Shown here: piece after piece, positions 1 through 8,405 of the stretch
Layout of the letters: each line of letters begins with the position of its first letter
How positions within the stretch are numbered: the stretch's first letter is position 1
NCBI RefSeq assembly: GCF_030270585.1
Contig: NZ_BSYI01000001.1
Location: forward strand, 186,001-250,000
From: Paralimibaculum aggregatum
GTDB taxonomy: Bacteria > Pseudomonadota > Alphaproteobacteria > Rhodobacterales > Rhodobacteraceae
Length of the DNA: 64,000 nucleotides
Direction: 5' to 3'
Notes under the pieces: model-generated
What the model was told of the DNA's origin: nothing
The model's database searches: none
What the model saw: only the letters and a program-made list of their open reading frames with translations
Position numbers and translations under genes: made by a program

Positions 1-613
1 TCCGCGTCTGCCGGCGCGAGGCCAGGAGGTTGCGCAGCCCGAGCATCGGCCAGCGACGCCCGTCGGAGGCGCCGAGCCAGTCCTGGTCCGCCCGCTCGCC
101 GAGCAGCACGGCAAAGATCACCCCGGCCTGGTCGGCGATGAAGTCATGGTCGCCGAAGCCCTGGGCGACCAGATCGACCAGCCGATGCGCGCCGCGCCGC
201 GCCACCAGCTCTTCCACCGCCAGCGCCTCGGAGCGGCTGCGATGGAGGATCGCGCGCACCGCGTCCGGGATCTCGGTCGAGGCGCTGCGGGCATCGCGGA
301 TCGCCCAGCCCCGCAGCTCCGGCGCCCGGCGCAGGAAGGCCCGCGCGAGGGGGCGGCGGGTGTGGAAGAGCTCCGGCGTGATCGCCAGCGCGAGCCCGCC
401 GCCGCGGGCAAACTCGAACTCGCCGCGCACCCGGTCGCGCAGCCCGCCGAGCGCCGCCTGCAGCTCGGCATGGATGTCGATATTGGGCAGCCGCCCACGG
501 GCATAGCGCTCCACGCGCGGCCCCAGTTCGGCGAAGCGCTGCCAGAAATCGTCGATCGCGATCAGATCCGCGCGCGGCAGGCGATCCGCCCAGAAGTCAT
601 AGGCATCCAGCAT
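1..613 (-). CDS. Unknown protein, C-terminus cut by window edge
   Basis: An open frame runs leftward from an ATG at 613 to the edge without a stop, giving about 204 residues beginning MLDAYDFWADRLPRADLIAI. It is rich in W, F, D and E with third-position GC typical of a real gene here, and a weak AGGGG lies about 11 nt upstream of the ATG. The middle has a TPELFHTRRPLARAFLRRAP segment followed by a Trp-containing strand. There is no signal peptide or membrane segment. I recognise no family, so no function is assigned. The left edge hides the C-terminus. Confidence 0.6.
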   Translation of the reverse strand, partial: MLDAYDFWADRLPRADLIAIDDFWQRFAELGPRVERYARGRLPNIDIHAELQAALGGLRDRVRGEFEFARGGGLALAITPELFHTRRPLARAFLRRAPELRGWAIRDARSASTEIPDAVRAILHRSRSEALAVEELVARRGAHRLVDLVAQGFGDHDFIADQAGVIFAVLLGERADQDWLGASDGRRWPMLGLRNLLASRRQTR

Positions 614-967
614 CACGCGCGGGCGCCCCTGTGAGGAAAGCCGCGGCGGACAGGCGGCGCACCGTGCCGCCCCGCGCCGGAGCGCCCCGACGACGGCGGA
701 CACGCCGCCGCAGCAGGCTCGCCTGACACCATCTGAGCACCGGAACCTGCACCGACCGGCGGCCCAAACGGCATCGCGTCACCTCGCTGACTGCCCCAAG
801 GCACGGGGCTCCCCGCCGACCCTTCCGCAAGCGGGCCGACCCGGGACGAAGATGCGGGAAAACCGCAGTCAGGGCAAGAATCGCGGCGACAGGTGCGACA
901 AGGCGCTTGCAGTGATCCGCACGGCCCGAACAGTATCCGCCCGAGCGCGCGTATTTGGGGAGGATCA
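614..967. other. Intergenic stretch without a recognised gene
   Basis: This is 354 bases of GC-rich DNA between the leftward partial gene and a rightward broken gene. I see no convincing coding frame, RNA gene or terminator. A strong GGGGAGG ribosome-binding-like sequence sits at its right end, immediately before the ATG at 968. Confidence 0.4.
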
Positions 968-1909
968 ATGACGGCCCCGGCGCTGAGCGATGGCAATATC
1001 GACAAGTTCTGGGGAGATATAGAAGCGAAAGATTTCAGGACAAAATTTTGACGAGAGTGCCGATCGGGCTCCTGCAAGGGCTACGGCGTCGCAAGGGCAC
1101 TTGATCCTCTCGAGTCGCTCAAGGTTCCGCCGAGCGACGATCCGTCCAGGGCCGGTCCCGACCGGATGGACGACATCATCCGGAGTGTCGACACGCTGGC
1201 CGATGCGATGCTCGGGGCACGCGGCAAATGCGGCAAGCTGCAGACGCACAGCCGCGCGTTCTGCGTGGCGTACGCCAAGCTCATCGACCGCCTGCACGGC
1301 GAAGCCACCAAGCGCGCCAAGGGCGGCGCCGTGGACCTGAAGCTGGAGCAGCAGCTCCGCGAGGACACGGCGCGCGAGAAGCGGGAAGAATGCGACCGGA
1401 TCGAGACGGAAACCCTCGAGACGCACAACAAGACCAATGAAGAGCATTAGAAGCTCGTGTGCGCCGAGATCGCCAGCGGCGAGAAGGCCATGCGCCGGAT
1501 CCGCGCCCAGGCGAAGACGGCGCTCGAGGCCGGCGACAAGGCCGCGAAGTCGATGCCCGAGCGCCAGGGCCAGTGGAGCACGGGGCGGTACCGCGAGGGC
1601 GTGGACACGAAGCGCCTCGATACCGTCATGGCCGCAGCGCTCAGGAAGGACGTCAAGGAAAGCCGGGTCGATGTCTACCAGGAGGAACTGCGCGCCGACG
1701 TCATGCTCTCCAACGAGACGATGAACACACTGCGCGGGCTCGACAAGTTGGCGACTGGCGCCGCCAAAGCGTGGTGGAGGAGACGCTCGAGATCAGCGAG
1801 CAGGCGCAGAGCGCCATCGGCAGGGCCGTGGAGGTGGTCCGGGCGGCATCGCGCCGTCACCGAAGGCATGGGCAGGCGCGAGGACACCGACCGGAAGGAG
1901 GGCGCCTGA
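968..1909 (+). pseudogene. Broken gene for a helical coiled-coil protein
   Basis: A reading frame begins with ATG at 968 behind a strong GGGGAGG site (MTAPALSDGNIDKFWGDIEA). It meets an in-frame TGA at 1049-1051, continues in the same frame from 1052, meets an in-frame TAG at 1448-1450, and continues again. Near 1765 the coding signal moves to another frame (VVEETLEISEQAQSAIGRAV) and may move back near 1850 (VTEGMGRREDTDRKEGA). The pieces are charged, Ala/Glu/Lys/Arg rich and helical, so together they look like one protein of roughly 310 residues disabled by two stops and one or two frameshifts. The helical C-terminus faintly recalls TelA-type toxic-anion-resistance proteins, but I would not assign that. 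Separate short genes at 1166-1450 and 1457-1909 are the alternative reading. Confidence 0.5.
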
Positions 1910-1945
1910 CGCCCCGATGACGCAACAGCAAGCGCCGCGCCCGGC

Positions 1946-4198
1946 CTAGAGCGGCAGGTCGCGGCTCCGTGCCCAGTGCGACAGCGCGCTGCGGGCCGAG
2001 GTCAGCCCGGCCGCCTCCGCCTCGTCGAGCGCCGCCAGCACCTCGCCGAGATCGACGCTGCGCAGCGCCCGCTTAACCGGGCCGATGGACACCGGGCGCA
2101 TCGAGAGCTCGCGGAACCCGATCGCCGCGAGGGTGAGTGCCTCGAGCGGGCGCCCCGCCCCCTCGCCGCAGAAGGAAAGCGCCGTTCCCGTCGCCTCGCA
2201 GCGCCCGACGATCTGGCGCAGGAACCGCAAGAACGAGAGGTTGAGCAGGTCGTAGCGCTTGCGCACCCGCTCGTTCTCGCGGTCGGCCGCAAAGAAGAAC
2301 TGCATCAGGTCGTTGGAGCCGACGGAGACGAAATCCGCCTCCTCGAACAGCCGGTCCGGCCCGAAGGCGACCGAGGGGATCTCCAGCATCAGCCCGACGC
2401 GCAGCCGCTCGGGCCGGGGATGGCCGAGCCCGGCCAGCCGTGCGACCTCGCCGAGCAGGAGGTCGCGGGCATCGAAGAACTCCTGCGCCTCGGCGACCAT
2501 CGGGAACATGATCGAGAGCGGCCGCCCCGCCGCGCCGCGGATCAGCGACTGGATCTGCATCCGGAACAGCCGCGGCCGGTCGAGCCCGAAGCGGATCGCG
2601 CGCCAGCCGAGCGCCGGGTTCGGCTCCTTCTCGCGGCGCATATAGGGCAGGATCTTGTCGGAGCCGATGTCGAGGGTGCGGAACACCACCTCCTTGCCCC
2701 GGGCGGAATCGAGGATCCGGCCATAGAGCTTGGCCTGCGTCTCGCGCCCCGGCAGCGTGCCGCGGATCATGAACTGCAGCTCGGTGCGGAACAGCCCCAC
2801 CCCCTCGGCGCCCGACATCTCGAGCGAGGGCAGGTCCGCCAGCAGCCCGGCGTTCATCTTGAGCGCGACGGTCGCCCCGTCCTGCGTGCAGGCGGGCTTG
2901 TCGGTCAGGCCGCGATAGACCGCGCGGGCCTGCTCGCTCAGCGCCAGCTTCTCGCGGAAGGCGTCGAGCACCGAGCTCTCGGGGCGCAGATGCACCCGGC
3001 CGCCATCGCCGTCCACCACGATGCGGTCGCCGGGATTGGCGTCGCGGGTGATGCGCTCGGCCTGCACGATCATCGGGATGTTGATCGCCCGCGCCACGAT
3101 GGCGGCATGGGAGGACAGCGCACCCTCCTCGAGCACCAGCCCGCGGATCCGCCCGGAATAGTCGAGCACCTCCGCCGGGCCGACATTGCGCGCCACCAGG
3201 ATCGCCCCGGCCGGCACCGTGTCCTCGGCCTGCGGGCCGATGAGATAGCGCAGCAGCCGGTTCGCCAGGTCGTCGAGATCGTGCAGGCGCTCGCGCAGAT
3301 AGGGCTCGGAGACCCGCTCCATCCGCGAGCGCGCCGCCGACTGCACCTTCTCCACCGCGACCTCCGCGGCGAGGCCCGAGTCGATCGCCTGGTCGAGCCG
3401 GCGGCGCCAGCCCTTGTCGTTGGCGAACATCCGATAGGTCTCGAGGATGTCCTTCGGCTCGCCTTGGTGGCCGAGCGCGTCGTCTTCGATCAGCCGGTCG
3501 AGATCGTCGCGCAGCGCATCGATCGCATGGGCGAGGCGGGTGCGCTCGGTCTCCACGTCCTCCGCCACCGGGTTGAACACCACCAGCCGCGGCTCGTGCA
3601 GATGCACGACGCCCTCGGCCAGCCCGTCGGCCGCCGAGGCGCCCTCGATCAGCAGCGGCCCGGTGCGCCGCCCGGCCTGCGCCACGATGCCGTCCGAACC
3701 GAGGAAGGCACCGGCCTCCGCCATCTCGGCGATCACCATGGCGACGACCTCGAGCGCCTCGACCTCCTCGTCGGAATAGCGCCGCGGTGCCGCGTTCTGC
3801 ACCACGAGGACACCCATCACCTCGCCTAGCCGCTGGATCGGCACGCCGACGAAGGAGCGATAGATCTCCTCGCCGGTCTCCGGCAGATAGCGGAAGCCCG
3901 GCGCGCTCTGGGCATCGTCTGTGGCGAAGGGGCTGGCGCGCTCGGCGATGCGACCGACCAGGCCCTGCCCGACGCGCAGCCGCGAGGAGTGCACCGCATC
4001 GGCCTTCAGGCCCTCGGTGGCGCAGAGCTCGAGCGTGCGCTCGTCGCGCTTGAGATAGATCGAGCAGACCTCGGCCACCATGTTGGAGGCCACGAGCCGC
4101 ACCACACGGTCGAGCCGCTGCTGGCCGTCGCCCGAGCCAGCCATCACATTGCGAAGCGTCCTGAGCAGCGCGCGCGCTCCTCCGGTGTCGGTGGACAT
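1946..4198 (-). CDS. ptsP: Phosphoenolpyruvate-protein phosphotransferase PtsP (EI-Ntr)
   Basis: First enzyme of the nitrogen-type phosphotransferase relay: it autophosphorylates from PEP and passes phosphate to NPr, a regulatory cascade responding to nitrogen and carbon state rather than importing sugar. The 750-residue product has an N-terminal GAF sensor domain (about residues 20-160), a helical NPr-binding region, a phosphohistidine domain with ALSSHAAIVARA (active His about residue 364), and a PEP-binding barrel with FVSVGSNDLMQFFFAADREN and the CGEGAG catalytic-cysteine motif. I chose the ATG at 4198 because GGGAG lies about 6 nt before it; a TTG further upstream overlaps the lysC stop and lacks a site. 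It lies just downstream of lysC on the same strand and is probably cotranscribed. Confidence 0.95.
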   Translation of the reverse strand: MSTDTGGARALLRTLRNVMAGSGDGQQRLDRVVRLVASNMVAEVCSIYLKRDERTLELCATEGLKADAVHSSRLRVGQGLVGRIAERASPFATDDAQSAPGFRYLPETGEEIYRSFVGVPIQRLGEVMGVLVVQNAAPRRYSDEEVEALEVVAMVIAEMAEAGAFLGSDGIVAQAGRRTGPLLIEGASAADGLAEGVVHLHEPRLVVFNPVAEDVETERTRLAHAIDALRDDLDRLIEDDALGHQGEPKDILETYRMFANDKGWRRRLDQAIDSGLAAEVAVEKVQSAARSRMERVSEPYLRERLHDLDDLANRLLRYLIGPQAEDTVPAGAILVARNVGPAEVLDYSGRIRGLVLEEGALSSHAAIVARAINIPMIVQAERITRDANPGDRIVVDGDGGRVHLRPESSVLDAFREKLALSEQARAVYRGLTDKPACTQDGATVALKMNAGLLADLPSLEMSGAEGVGLFRTELQFMIRGTLPGRETQAKLYGRILDSARGKEVVFRTLDIGSDKILPYMRREKEPNPALGWRAIRFGLDRPRLFRMQIQSLIRGAAGRPLSIMFPMVAEAQEFFDARDLLLGEVARLAGLGHPRPERLRVGLMLEIPSVAFGPDRLFEEADFVSVGSNDLMQFFFAADRENERVRKRYDLLNLSFLRFLRQIVGRCEATGTALSFCGEGAGRPLEALTLAAIGFRELSMRPVSIGPVKRALRSVDLGEVLAALDEAEAAGLTSARSALSHWARSRDLPL

Positions 4199-4257
4199 CT
4201 CCGTCTCCCAATCAGGCGGGTCGGCCGCGCCGTTCCCGGCCGCCCCGCGCGGCGCCG

Positions 4258-5532
4258 TCAAGCCGCCTCGAGGCCGAATGCCTCGTGGAGCGCCCGCACG
4301 GCGAGCTCCAGATACCAGCGATCGATCAGAACGCTGACCTTGATCTCGGAGGTTGCAATGACCTTGATGTTAATGCCCTCTTCGGCCAGCGCCGCGAACA
4401 TGCGCTGGGCCACGCCAGCATTCGAGCGCATGCCGATGCCGACGACGGACACCTTGGCGACCTCGTCGTCGACGATCAGCGCCTCGTAGCCGATCTCGCC
4501 CCGCGCCGCCTCGAGCGCGGCGCGCGCCCGCTCGACCTCCGAGAGCGCCACCGAGAAGGTCATGTCGGTGGTGCCGTCCTCGCCGCCGGTCAGATCGGTG
4601 CCGATGTTCTGCACGATCATGTCGACATTGACGCCGTTCTCGGAAAGCGGGCCGAAGATCCGCGCCGCCACGCCGGGCTGGTCGTTCACCTTCACAAGGG
4701 TCAGCTTCGCCTCGTCGCGGGAAAAGGCGACGCCGCTCACCACGTTCTGCTCCATGATCTCCTCCTCGTCGCAGACGAGCGTGCCAGGCAGGTCCTCGAA
4801 GCTCGACAGCACCATGAGCCGCACCTTGTAGCGCATGGCAAGCTCGACCGAGCGGGTTTGCAGCACCTTGGCGCCCAGCGATGCCAGCTCGAGCATCTCC
4901 TCATAGGCGATGCGCTCGAGCTTGCGGGCCCGGCGCTCGATGCGCGGATCGGTGGTATAGACGCCATCGACATCGGTGTAGATGTCGCAGCGCTCGGCGC
5001 CGAGCGCGGCCGCCAGCGCCACCGCCGTGGTGTCGGAGCCGCCGCGGCCCAGCGTGGCGATGCGCCCGTCCGGCCCGATGCCCTGGAAGCCGGCGACGAC
5101 CGCATGCAGCCCCTCGCCGAACTTCCGCACCATCGCCTCGGTCTCGATCGCCTCGATGCGCGCCGCGCCATGCAGGCCGGAGGTGCGGATCGGGATCTGC
5201 CAGCCCTGCCAGGAGCGCGCCGGCACGCCCATCTCCTGCAGCACCAGCGCCATCAGCCCGGAGGTCACCTGCTCGCCGCTGGCGACCACGGCGTCGTATT
5301 CCCGCGCATCATAGAGCCCGGCATGATCGGCATCGGCGGGCCGCGCCGCTTCGCGGACCCAGCCGACGAGCTCGTTGGTGCGCCCGGACATCGCCGAGAC
5401 GACGACGGTCACGTCATAGCCGCGGTCGACCTCGCGTTTCACCTTCACCGCGGCGTTCCGGATGCGATCCAGATCGGCAACCGAGGTGCCGCCGAACTTC
5501 ATCACGAGGCGCGGTTTGGTCTCGGCGGTCAT
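4258..5532 (-). CDS. lysC: Aspartate kinase
   Basis: Phosphorylates aspartate, the entry step to lysine, threonine, methionine and diaminopimelate. The 424-residue protein opens with the kinase motif VMKFGGTSVADLDRI, carries RGGSDTTAVALAAALGAERC and the TDVDGVYTTDPR substrate motif, and ends with two ACT domains (about residues 265-420) that usually bind lysine and threonine for feedback inhibition. Length matches the family (about 410). The ATG at 5532 is preceded by GAGGAAG at good spacing; an upstream ATG at 5562 adds ten residues without a site. The next gene downstream, ptsP, starts 60 nt after the stop. Confidence 0.96.
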   Translation of the reverse strand: MTAETKPRLVMKFGGTSVADLDRIRNAAVKVKREVDRGYDVTVVVSAMSGRTNELVGWVREAARPADADHAGLYDAREYDAVVASGEQVTSGLMALVLQEMGVPARSWQGWQIPIRTSGLHGAARIEAIETEAMVRKFGEGLHAVVAGFQGIGPDGRIATLGRGGSDTTAVALAAALGAERCDIYTDVDGVYTTDPRIERRARKLERIAYEEMLELASLGAKVLQTRSVELAMRYKVRLMVLSSFEDLPGTLVCDEEEIMEQNVVSGVAFSRDEAKLTLVKVNDQPGVAARIFGPLSENGVNVDMIVQNIGTDLTGGEDGTTDMTFSVALSEVERARAALEAARGEIGYEALIVDDEVAKVSVVGIGMRSNAGVAQRMFAALAEEGINIKVIATSEIKVSVLIDRWYLELAVRALHEAFGLEAA

Positions 5533-5634
5533 GGCTTCCTCGGCAGGGTGCGGCTGGGGCACGGCGGGCTGTGAGCCCGTCCTCTACCCCTCCTCGGCCG
5601 CACCTGCAAGCCGGCCAGGGCAGCGCGATGCGCC

Positions 5635-6378
5635 TCAGATGAATTCGGCGGTCCGCCCGGGCTCGGGCCTGGCGATCGCCAGCGCCTGCTTCAGCTCCAC
5701 GCTGCGGTCGAACAGCGCGCGGCCGATCATGGCGCCGGCGATGTTCGGCATGTAGCGGAGCGTCGAGATGTCGTCGACCTGCTTCACCAGGCCCGAGGAG
5801 ATGATCGGGATGCGGGTCTCCTCGGCCAGCTTGGCGGTGAGCGCGAAGCTGGCATCCGGCAGGTCGATGTCCCGGTCGATATCGGTGATGATGAGCGCGG
5901 CGAGCGGGGTGCCGTCGAAGCTGTGCACGAAGTCTATGGGCGTGAACATCGAGGGCGTGCCCCAGCCGGAATTCATCACATGGCCCTGATAGACATCGAC
6001 CGACACGATGAAATAGTCCGGCACCGTCTTGGCCCAGCGCTTCACCCAGTCGGGATCGGTGATGGCGGTGGAGCCGAAGACGATTCGCGCCGCCCCGGCC
6101 TCGCGCCAGAAGCCCACGGTCTCGTCGCTGCGCATGCCGCCCGAGACCTGGACCGGCACGCCGGCCTGGCGGATGATCGCCTGCATGATCTCGGTGTGCC
6201 GCTCGCCGCCGGTCACGCCGCCGAGATCGGTGACATGCAGCCTCTCGGCGCCCTGCTCGACGAGGCCGAGCGCCCGCTCCACCGGATCGCCATGCCAGAC
6301 CTCCGGCTCGGTGATGTTCCCCCTGGTCAGCGTGACACAGTTGCCGTCGAGCAGCTGGAGCGTGGGAATAATGAGCAT
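5635..6378 (-). CDS. HisA/HisF-family TIM-barrel protein (HisA paralogue)
   Basis: A 247-residue (beta/alpha)8 protein of the HisA/HisF superfamily. It starts MLIIPTLQLLDGNCVTLTRG, as HisA does (strand 1 followed by the LxxG loop), keeps the phosphate-binding turns VQVSGGMRS and PIISSGLVKQVDD, and has HVTDLGGVTGG. HisA itself isomerises ProFAR in histidine synthesis. This copy is not in a his operon, and its catalytic region (VSVDVYQGHVMNSGWG) differs from the classic enzyme, so it may be a paralogue with another sugar-phosphate substrate. The ATG at 6378 has GAGAGG 6 nt upstream; the frame extends to 6441 without a better start. Confidence 0.75.
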   Translation of the reverse strand: MLIIPTLQLLDGNCVTLTRGNITEPEVWHGDPVERALGLVEQGAERLHVTDLGGVTGGERHTEIMQAIIRQAGVPVQVSGGMRSDETVGFWREAGAARIVFGSTAITDPDWVKRWAKTVPDYFIVSVDVYQGHVMNSGWGTPSMFTPIDFVHSFDGTPLAALIITDIDRDIDLPDASFALTAKLAEETRIPIISSGLVKQVDDISTLRYMPNIAGAMIGRALFDRSVELKQALAIARPEPGRTAEFI

Positions 6379-6467
6379 CGGAGCCTCTCTATCGGGTTGG
6401 CGCGGGGCCTGGCGAAAATTCATCGCCAGTATGCCACACATGCGGTCGATGTCGTATGCCTGCGCGC

Positions 6468-7109
6468 CTAGCCGGCCAGCGCATCGCGGATGCGCAGGAA
6501 CAGCGCATCGAACATCTCCGGCGTGAGCCGGCGCGTGTTCACGTTGTAGCGCGAGCAGTGATAGCTGGCAAACACCGTCACCGTGCCGAGCCGCCCCTCG
6601 GCGCCATGCGCGAAGGGCAGCGCGGCCGGCGCCGCGCCGAGCGCCCGGAGCGTGCTGTCATGCGCCACGCGGCCGAGGGTCAGGATCGCCGCGAGCTCCG
6701 GCAGCGCGCGGATCCGTGCGGCGAGATGGCCGCGGCAGGCCGCGATCTCGGCGGCGGCGGGGCGGTTTCCGGGCGGCAGGCAGCGCACGGCATTGGTGAT
6801 CATGCAGCCGCAGAGGCGCAGCCCGTCATCCGCGTCGCCGCCATAGCGCCCCGTGGAAAGACCGTGGCGCGCAAGCGCGGCGAAGAGCAGCACCCCGGAC
6901 CCGTCGCCGGTGAAGACCCGCCCGGTGCGGTTCGCGCCGCGGCGCCCGGGCGCCAGCCCCACCACCAGCAGGCGCGCGCCGGGGTCGCCGAAGCTCGGCA
7001 CCGGCGCGTTGAACCAGTCGGGATGGGCCAGGGCGTTCTCGTGCCTGAAGGCCGCCAGGCGAGGGCATGCCTGGCAGCCTGAAGGCGGTTCGCAGCCCGC
7101 GGCGATCAG
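6468..7109 (-). CDS. Uracil-DNA glycosylase, family 5-like, 4Fe-4S
   Basis: Excises uracil or other deaminated bases from DNA. Family signs are the iron-sulfur cysteines (CxxC in GCQACPRL near the N-terminus, then VRC and AAC), the GLAPG motif with GRVFTGDGSG, MITNAVRCLPPGNR, and the C-terminal SYHCSRYN motif. The N-terminal cysteines lie upstream of the first standard start (GTG at 7001). No ATG, GTG or TTG exists in this frame between 7001 and an upstream stop, so the full 213-residue protein would have to begin with CTG at 7109. That CTG overlaps the stop of the upstream NYN gene as CTGA, an arrangement analogous to ATGA coupling. Conversely, a GTG start would remove two iron-sulfur ligands. 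Confidence 0.8.
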   Translation of the reverse strand: MIAAGCEPPSGCQACPRLAAFRHENALAHPDWFNAPVPSFGDPGARLLVVGLAPGRRGANRTGRVFTGDGSGVLLFAALARHGLSTGRYGGDADDGLRLCGCMITNAVRCLPPGNRPAAAEIAACRGHLAARIRALPELAAILTLGRVAHDSTLRALGAAPAALPFAHGAEGRLGTVTVFASYHCSRYNVNTRRLTPEMFDALFLRIRDALAG

Positions 7110-7693
7110 CTGTCGCCGTTGGCCGCGGTGCGGGGCTCGTCACCGCCCGAATCGCGGACCTGAGGGCGCGGCGGACGGCCGATGACCTCGCGCAGCTCGT
7201 CGAGCTCGATGAAGTTGTCCGCCTGCCGGCGCAGATCATCGGCGATCATCGGCGGCTGCGAGCGGATCGTGGAGACCACCGAGACCCGCACGCCCTTGCG
7301 CTGAATCGCTCCGACCAGCGGCCTGAAATCGCCGTCGCCGGAAAACAGGACGATGTGATCGACATGGTCGGCCATCTCCATCGCATCGATGGAGAGCTCG
7401 ATATCCATGTTGCCCTTGACCTTGCGGCGGCCGGTGGAATCGGTGAATTCCTTGGCCGGCTTCGTCACGAGCGTAAAGCCGTTATAGTCGAGCCAATCCA
7501 CCAGCGGCCGGATGGGCGAGTATTCTTCGTTCTCGATCAGCGCCGTGTAATAGAAGGCACGGACCATCTTGCCGCGCCGCATAAACTCCGATCTAAGGAG
7601 TTTATAATCGATGTCGAAGCCAAGCGCTTTCGTCGCAGCGTATAAATTCGAGCCATCGATAAAAAGCGCCAGTCGTTCGTCACGATAAAACAT
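7106..7693 (-). CDS. NYN-domain (LabA/DUF88-type) putative ribonuclease
   Basis: A 195-residue NYN/PIN-like protein. FIDGSNLY near the N-terminus supplies the first acidic metal ligand, [11 protein letters not shown] the second and [18 protein letters not shown] the last, the standard acidic triad of this fold. Family members cut RNA or act in RNA quality control; the substrate here is unknown. The first 50 codons are unusually AT-rich for this chromosome and contain a perfect 9-bp palindrome (7581-7605). The stop overlaps the CTG candidate start of the uracil-DNA glycosylase, so the two are probably translated together. Confidence 0.85.
   Translation of the reverse strand: MFYRDERLALFIDGSNLYAATKALGFDIDYKLLRSEFMRRGKMVRAFYYTALIENEEYSPIRPLVDWLDYNGFTLVTKPAKEFTDSTGRRKVKGNMDIELSIDAMEMADHVDHIVLFSGDGDFRPLVGAIQRKGVRVSVVSTIRSQPPMIADDLRRQADNFIELDELREVIGRPPRPQVRDSGGDEPRTAANGDS
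7581..7605. repeat. Perfect 9-bp inverted repeat inside the NYN gene
   Basis: ATAAACTCC (7581-7589) and GGAGTTTAT (7597-7605) pair perfectly around a 7-nt loop. In the NYN mRNA they would form a hairpin about 90-115 nt after the start codon. The AT-rich arms stand out strongly against the surrounding high-GC DNA. Confidence 0.6.
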
Positions 7694-7821
7694 CTAACCC
7701 TCGTCTCCCTGTTCTGACAGGATCTATCTGCCGCACTCGGCATGCCAAGCACCGACCACGAGATTCCGTGACGCGTGCGATACCCTCAAAATACCGCTTT
7801 GCCAACCCAGATGACAGCAAC

Positions 7822-8397
7822 ATGACGCACACACTCCGACAGAATTATCACATTGCGCTTGGGAGCAACCTCTCAATTCGAGACAAATCGCCCGTCAATA
7901 CACTCCGGCATGCGCTCGTTCAACTTGCAAACGAGTCAGTTGTCGAGGTGATGGTGGTCTCGCGCTGGTACTCAACCCCTGCCTATCCCGCGGGCTCCGG
8001 ACCGGACTTCGTGAACGGTGCGGCCGCGCTGCGGACAGACCTAGAGCCCGGGGCGCTGCTGGCAAGGCTGCATGCCATCGAAACGGTGCTGGGCCGGGAG
8101 CGCCCGGCGCGCTGGGCACCGAGGGCCTGCGACCTCGACCTGCTCTCGGCCGGCGACGCGATCCTGCCCGACCCGGAGACTCAGGCCGCCTGGATGGCTC
8201 TTGCGCCGGAGGAGGCCGCGCAGCGCACGCCGGACCGGCTGATCCTGCCGCATCCGCGCCTGCACGAACGGGGCTTCGTTCTGGTGCCGCTCGCCGAGAT
8301 CGCGCCGGACTGGCGCCACCCCGTGCTCGGCCGCACCGTCAGGGAGATGCGCGACGCCCTGCCCGCCGAGACGCGGGCCGCCATCCGCCCCCTCTGA
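7822..8397 (+). CDS. folK: 2-amino-4-hydroxy-6-hydroxymethyldihydropteridine pyrophosphokinase
   Basis: Transfers pyrophosphate from ATP to hydroxymethyl-dihydropterin in folate synthesis. The protein shows the HPPK hallmarks: ALGSNLS near the N-terminus, [34 protein letters not shown] (the metal-binding RxxRxxDxDL signature) and [16 protein letters not shown]. The ATG at 7822 gives 191 residues. A GTG at 7768 would add 18 residues of unfamiliar sequence. Neither has a strong ribosome-binding site. The first third is more AT-rich than the rest, like the 5' end of the divergent NYN gene; the two share a 128-bp intergenic region. Confidence 0.92.
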   Translation: MTHTLRQNYHIALGSNLSIRDKSPVNTLRHALVQLANESVVEVMVVSRWYSTPAYPAGSGPDFVNGAAALRTDLEPGALLARLHAIETVLGRERPARWAPRACDLDLLSAGDAILPDPETQAAWMALAPEEAAQRTPDRLILPHPRLHERGFVLVPLAEIAPDWRHPVLGRTVREMRDALPAETRAAIRPL

Positions 8398-8405
8398 GCC
8401 GGGGC

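Noticed and set aside
1049-1051. Selenocysteine codon
   Set aside because: There is a further in-frame TAG and frameshifts downstream, no convincing SECIS-like hairpin was seen after the TGA, and the context is not a known selenoprotein.
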